Below are positions 59,685 through 64,000 of a stretch of 64,000 bases of DNA, in pieces. The stretch spans positions 23,743,928-23,807,927 of the forward strand of contig JASWHV010000001.1 of the NCBI GenBank assembly GCA_030760725.1, in the 5' to 3' direction. The position numbers and the translations under genes were made by a program. This DNA comes from Neostapfia colusana. Taxonomy: Eukaryota; Streptophyta; Magnoliopsida; Poales; Poaceae. The stretch's first letter is position 1. Each line of letters opens with the position of its first letter. A model generated the notes under the pieces. The model was given only the letters and a program-made list of their open reading frames with translations, ran no database searches and was not told where the DNA came from.

Positions 59685-60185
59685 TGTTGGGAAATAGGCG
59701 ATGCGCTACTCTAGCAATTCGACCGTATCACCCAGGAAACATGCGAGTAAGGAGGTCATGGATCGTTACCACTAGACGCGCAGCGCAGCGGATCGTAGTT
59801 GCACGTCGGTGTAGGAGAAGTAGACGATCACGTTCGTCTCCTCCTGAATCCTCGTCACAGGAACGTCGTCACGTCACCGTAGCCGATCAGCGCAGCAGTA
59901 ACAGAAGCGTCTCCACGGAGTCCACACATACAGGGAGGAACGCCGTGCGTCGGTGTGCTAGGACCGCGCGTGCGACAGAGGTTTCAGCGTGTGGCCTGTG
60001 AGGGGCGGCAGCTAGGGCTGTTACGTGGTGGAGTGATCTGCCCCTAACCCTACCCCTCATATTTATAGGAACGCTAATGGGCTTTTAGGTCACAGGCCCA
60101 TTAGTACCCTAATTTCTTATGGATCAAATATCCATCAGGCCTTTATCCGAATTGTTATGATTGCCTCTTGGGCTTATCACCAACA
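59685..60185 (-). mobile_element. 3' LTR of a Ty1/copia-type element (F)
   Basis: 501 bp bounded by TGTTGGGAAAT and TTATCACCAACA on the plus strand, with 5-bp inverted ends TGTTG/CAACA. On the minus strand TATAAATA lies at 60067-60060. It is followed at 60186 by ATCTCCCACTTGCACTAG, the reverse of a purine tract next to copia 3' LTRs in plants. It starts exactly after the right GAGAG of E. Confidence 0.85.
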
Positions 60186-60714
60186 ATCTCCCACTTGCAC
60201 TAGAGACAATCATATAGCCAAGTTTTTCAATATTCTATCCCCTTAAGTGTGTGACCCGTTAGGTTCATGTACAGTCGGTTATGAATGAAAACTATTTTCA
60301 AACACAAGTCAGTAGAGGTACCTAGCAGGACATACTGAATCCGGAATGTACATAAAGATCATAACGGCTGAACCTAGATACATTCACATGCTAATTCCTT
60401 TGCCACATGATACCAGTCAAGCTCAAGGCGAGATACGTGCCATCCTTGTGATAGCTCGACCATTCACTCGATCAAATAGTGGATTCAATCTATGACTAAC
60501 TTTTAGTCATAATGACTAACTCCTTAATCACTTTGGCATGGCCATGCACTGTCCAATCCAACTATCTCGAGGGACCCAGAGATATCTCTCCTGTTATTTA
60601 GGAGGGGCAAATCCCATCTTGATCCGCACACATCTCATTCCATGCTTCATCATGTACCTGAAGACTATTTTTATGACCACCCAGTTACTGAGTAGCGTTT
60701 GATAGTTTCAAAGT
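60186..60714 (-). mobile_element. Internal 3' end of copia element F
   Basis: Untranslated sequence between pol and LTR of a plant copia element, recognised from its GACAATCATATAGCC and GACTAACTTTTAGTCAT segments. Pol would lie further right on the minus strand but is displaced by G at 60715. No coding region in this part. Confidence 0.7.
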
Positions 60715-60769
60715 TGTCGGTACCCTCGATATGGGGTACCCCGCGCACAGGGGAAAAATGCCTAAGGAT

Positions 60770-61060
60770 CTCGCCCTTCTCCGCAGGGAGAGATCCGGAG
60801 GCGCCACGTGTCCAGCGGAGCCGGACCTCCCTCTCCTCAGAGGAGAGCTCCGGACTCGCCACGTGGCCAACTGAGCCGGACCTCCCCCCCCTCCCCCCCC
60901 CCCCCGTGGGGAGAGCTCCGAAGGCTCCACGTGTCCAGTGGGACCGGACCCTCCCCCCTCCGTAGGGAGAGCTCCGAAGGCTCCACGTTTCCCACGGGGT
61001 CGGACCTCCCTCTCCTCAGAGGGGAGCTCCGGGCCCACCACGTGGCCAGCAGAGCAACGC
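60770..61060 (+). repeat. Four to five ~60-bp GC-rich tandem units in the G LTR
   Basis: Units carry GGGAGAGCTCCG, then GCTCCACGTGTCC or GCCACGTGGCC, then GGACCTCCC. Each holds a CACGTG or ACGTGG core upstream of the TATA box, as expected of U3 enhancer repeats. Apparent ORFs on both strands here are repeat artefacts. Confidence 0.75.
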
Positions 61061-61447
61061 TGCCTGCCCCCGTGCGGTAGGCAGCAGGCGTAAAGACGCG
61101 CCATACCTTGCTCGTACAAGGTATTCAAGGCCCGCGCCTTCCCAAGACGCGGAGACGCGGGGCACGCCTCTGTCAGGTGCTGTTGCGCCCAGTCACATCG
61201 CAGACTGGCGCGCCGTGTCAGAGCCTGCCCGCCAATAAACACAGCGACAAGACATCCCCTGCCGCCCCTGCCATCATCAACCACTACGACTAGCTTGCGG
61301 CATGGGCAGGGCGGCAGAACGAAGACTCGGAAGCCTTCACCAGAGACAACTACCGGCATAACTGCAGATACGGTAGTCGGCAGGCAATCTCCCCGGGACC
61401 ACTTGTCGGGTCCCGGGCCCACCTTGTAAGCCACTCCGGCCTTGGAC

Positions 61448-61455
61448 TATAAAAG
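61448..61455 (+). promoter_or_regulatory. TATA box of the G LTR
   Basis: TATAAAAG, with a pyrimidine-rich leader downstream and the tandem repeats upstream; a plausible U3 promoter. Confidence 0.65.
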
Positions 61456-61757
61456 GCTCGGGTAGACAACGTTAGCAGAGGTTTGAACTCTGTGAACTCG
61501 CACTCTAGACATCACTCACCCTCAAGCTCAGGACTCCGGTTCTGAGCAGCAAGCAATACAGCGAGCTCCTCTGCTCACCGTGGACGTAGGGTTTTACGCT
61601 CCGGCGGCCTGAACCACGTAAAACTCCCCGTGTCAAGCTTCTCCCTCACTCGTCCCTAACGCCTAAGCTCTCCGCAAGTGTCTAGCCCCTCCGAAAAAGA
61701 ACGTCCATGGGCTGCCCAGAGCAGGTCCGGGGGAAGTGTCGACTACACACTTCGATA

Positions 61758-61813
61758 TTTGGCGCGCCAGGAAGGGGGCTTTTCCCTTGCGCGACGAGCT
61801 TTTGCCAGCGAAG
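61758..61813 (+). other. G primer-site region and short leader
   Basis: TTTGGCGCGCCAGGAAGGGG follows the LTR; this motif is typical of grass TAT-type elements. I do not assign the tRNA. Confidence 0.65.
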
Positions 61814-64000
61814 ATGACCAAGCTTCCTTCAGCGGCAAGCTCTCGACAGACCGTGACTAGCGGGGACTACGTCTCGACACACTCTGGATGGAGTGTGTCG
61901 GTGCAAGCTGGAAGCCAGCAGCCGACTCCGGCAGCGCCGACTCCGGCAACGCAGGCTCCACCGAGCGTGAGATCCTCTGCAGCGCTGAGCATTCCCCACG
62001 GGGGCGCGCTAGCTGCAGCCAGGGCGCTGCTTCGCAATCCACCTGCTGGGGACGCGCCTCAGTCAGCGACCCAGAAGTGGATTCGCGAGGTAGACCGTCT
62101 CGTTGTCGCCGCCGCAAACCCTCGACCTCGGCGGGGACGATGTTCCGGCCAACCGGCTGTGTCGCTGACGCGTACGCCAACGGTTGACGGGCAGGCGGCG
62201 GATTCCCGCTCCACCAGGCTCCCATCGACGGACCTGAAGACGGAGCTGGAACGATGCCACTTGGGTCAAGATGCCCGAGTGTTCCTCGAGCGACGACGAG
62301 AAAGGCGTCGCAACCAGGAGGCCGCCGACAGCATGTCGACTGCCTCAACCCTGCATGAAGCGCAGACGTTCGCTACGCGATCTCTGCCCCAGGCATACGC
62401 CGCGCAGCATGTGCCCCAGCCATATGCCCTGCAAGCGGTGCCCCGGTCTATGGTGCAGCCTTGTCCATATCGGGGTACACAGTGCCAGCAGCGAACCAAG
62501 CGTTCACGGCACCAACACCTGCAGCAACAGGAGCAGGATGTGCAGCCCTGGCGCCATACCTTCGCTTCGCGAGGTGGCCGCGCAAGTTCCGGCCGCACCT
62601 GCCCGAGAAGAACGACGGCAGCGTCAACCCGGCGGAGTTCCTCCAGATCTACTCCACCGCCGTCCTTGCTGCAGGAGGGGACGAGGCTGTCATGGCCAAC
62701 TACTTCCCGTCGCCTTGACCGGCCCAGCCCGGTCTTGGCTCATGAACCTCCCCCAGGGTTCCATAACCTCTTGGGGAGAGCTCTGCCGGCAGTTCACGGC
62801 TAACTTCGGCAGCTCTTATACCCGGCCTGGCACGGAGCTCGACCTCCACGCCGTCCAGCAACAACCTGGAGAGATGCTGCGCTCATTCATCCAGCGGTTC
62901 TCCCAGGTACGGAACACCATCCCGCATATCCAAAATGCTTCTGTGGTGGTGGCGTTCCGGCAGGGTGTACGGGACAAGAAGATGCTTGAGAAGCTCGCGA
63001 CCAGAGAGGTTCGCGACGTCTCAGAGCTCTTCAGCCTGGCGGACAAGTGCGCCAGAGCAGCAGAAGGGCGGAACTGGCACTCTCTGCCAGCCTCCGAGTC
63101 AGGAGGACAGCCCGGATCTGGCGCTGCTTCCTATGGAAGCGGCAAGAAGATCAAGAACCGGGGCGGTGGCAAGATGAAGCCACCGCCCGTGGCTCCCGTT
63201 GCTGCAGCAGCGGCACCCAGTGGAGCTCGGGGGCCACAGCCCGACAAAAGGCTGCGAATGTCACCAGCTCCAGATGGTGACCAAGGCGAGCTATGCCCCG
63301 TGCACGGCACCAGTTACCATACTGCTGCCGAGTGCCAGGAGATCCAGAAGCTCGCGGAGCGCTTCCGGAAAGGGAAGCAGCTGCGAACTGACGCCACACC
63401 CTTCCGTCAAAGGGAGGGCAAGCAGAAGGTCGACGCCCCAGACAACGTCGACCACCAAGTGGAGTTCCAGGAGCCTCAGCGCGCTGTGAATGCGGTGCGC
63501 AACCATGAGGACTCCAGCTCCAGTGATGACGAGCGCCGGAAGATGCTCTACGTCATCTATGGTGGGTCCGCTGACCCCTCGTCCCGAAGCGCGGTTAAGA
63601 CCCTGCGCCGAGCGGTAGCGTCGGTGGCTCCCCTTCCAAGTGCCGCGCCGCACCTCAAGTGGATGGGAACCCCCATCAGCTTCGATGCCACCGACTGCTC
63701 CAGGAACATGGCTGGGGCCGGCCAACTACCGCTCTTGGTAGCGCCCACCATCGCCAACGTTAGGATGTACCACGTTCTGGTAGACGGCGGGGCCGGGCTG
63801 AACCTCATCAGCCGCGCAGCTTTCCAGAAGCTGCAGATCCCGATGGCCAAACTCACCCCATCGAGCCCATTCTCAGGGGTAGGGCCGGGACAGGTCGTTC
63901 CCTATGGCAACATCAGCCTTCCGGTGACCTTTGGCACCGGACAGCTATCGGACAGAATACATCCTGTTCGACGTGGCGGCGATCGACCTCCCCTTCAATG
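61814..64000 (+). pseudogene. G gag and start of protease (frameshifted, runs off the window)
   Basis: ATG at 61814 opens MTKLPSAASSRQ in a frame that includes ALAAARALLRNPP and QKWIREVDRLVVAA. Near 62450-62480 the coding signal moves to the next frame (WPRKFRPHLPEK, NPAEFLQIYSTAVLAAGG). Near 62712 it moves again (LTGPARSWLMNLPQG, FIQRFSQVRNTIP) and stays open to about 63940. This includes a knuckle-like CPVHGTSYHTAAEC (C-H-H-C spacing 2-4-4) and a protease active site VLVDGGAGLNLIS. A third shift near 63940 precedes SYRTEYILFDVAAIDLPFN. This is the TAT-clade gag-protease order. Pol would lie right of the window. At least three frameshifts suggest a dead copy. Confidence 0.8.

Larger units (their letters stand above)
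60715..61757 (+). mobile_element. 5' LTR of element G (Ty3/gypsy, TAT/Retand-like)
   Basis: Starts TGTCGGTACCC after AAAGT (60710-60714, likely target duplication). The right end is placed at 61757 (CTTCGATA), two bases before the primer-site-like TGGCGCGCC; a TA instead of CA would be a mutated terminus. It has a TATA box and a tandem repeat block. A run of C at about 60887-60905 interrupts it. Confidence 0.75.

Noticed and set aside
60685..61434. 249-codon minus-strand frame over the G LTR
   Set aside because: It spans the GC-rich tandem repeats and a long C run. Gly-rich low-complexity translation, antisense to the LTR.
1..64000. tRNA, rRNA or host protein-coding genes
   Set aside because: None seen. 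Short tRNA-like strings are primer binding sites complementary to tRNA ends, and all protein motifs belong to retroelements.

Overview
This is a plant nuclear window with no recognisable host gene. It is built almost entirely from nested LTR retrotransposons. The very large (about 4 kb) LTRs, chromodomain-bearing integrases, initiator-Met primer sites and the repeated GTGGGTCCCAC motif point to a grass (Poaceae). Genus is not assigned. All ages are relative, from by-eye counts of differences.

Layout. (1) 1-1964: 3' part of an A-family LTR on the plus strand (A2), inserted into the 3' LTR of a minus-strand A-family element (A1, 1965-14404 plus fragments at 29141-29296 and 37143-37298). A1 has decayed integrase-chromodomain, RNase H, RT and partial protease, lacks gag, and carries an extra ORF (orf0). 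A 4.55-kb solo LTR of family C (4740-9292) sits in its integrase. (2) 14405-29140: B, a complete minus-strand Ty3/gypsy chromovirus (Tekay/Del-like) with 4.3-kb LTRs and 5-bp target duplications (GAGGG), inserted in the 5' LTR of A1. (3) 21871-37874: an 8,002-bp direct tandem duplication covering gag of B, its leader, its 5' LTR, a slice of A1 LTR and the start of a plus-strand C-family LTR. (4) 38429-45257: D, a plus-strand element (4.05-kb LTR, leader, orf0, first codons of gag) inserted in the C-family LTR. (5) 45258-59679: E, a young complete plus-strand element with two 3,993-bp LTRs and target duplication GAGAG, inserted at the start of D gag; its gag-pol has only a few lesions. (6) 59685-60714: 3' end of a minus-strand Ty1/copia element (F), abutting E. 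(7) 60715-64000: a plus-strand Ty3/gypsy TAT/Retand-like element (G), inserted in F and running off the window.

The most interesting observation is in the LTRs of families A, D and E. Each contains what looks like the last two coding exons of a small host-like gene. The first exon is flanked by an AG acceptor and a GC-type donor (AG|GCAAG), is in phase 1 on both sides, and encodes an acidic Glu/Gln-rich segment. A roughly 1-1.25 kb intron follows. The last exon completes a split Gly codon and ends in a short acidic tail with a stop, with an AATAAA about 120-155 bp further on in A and D. A small hairpin that differs between families but keeps its pairing lies just before the second acceptor. 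Families B and C keep the donor, hairpin and acceptor, but their reading frame is less clear. The gag ATG in B, D and E (and the orf0 ATG in A1) is also immediately preceded by a 3' splice-site-like sequence. These elements may therefore use splicing to make both an LTR-encoded peptide and Gag.
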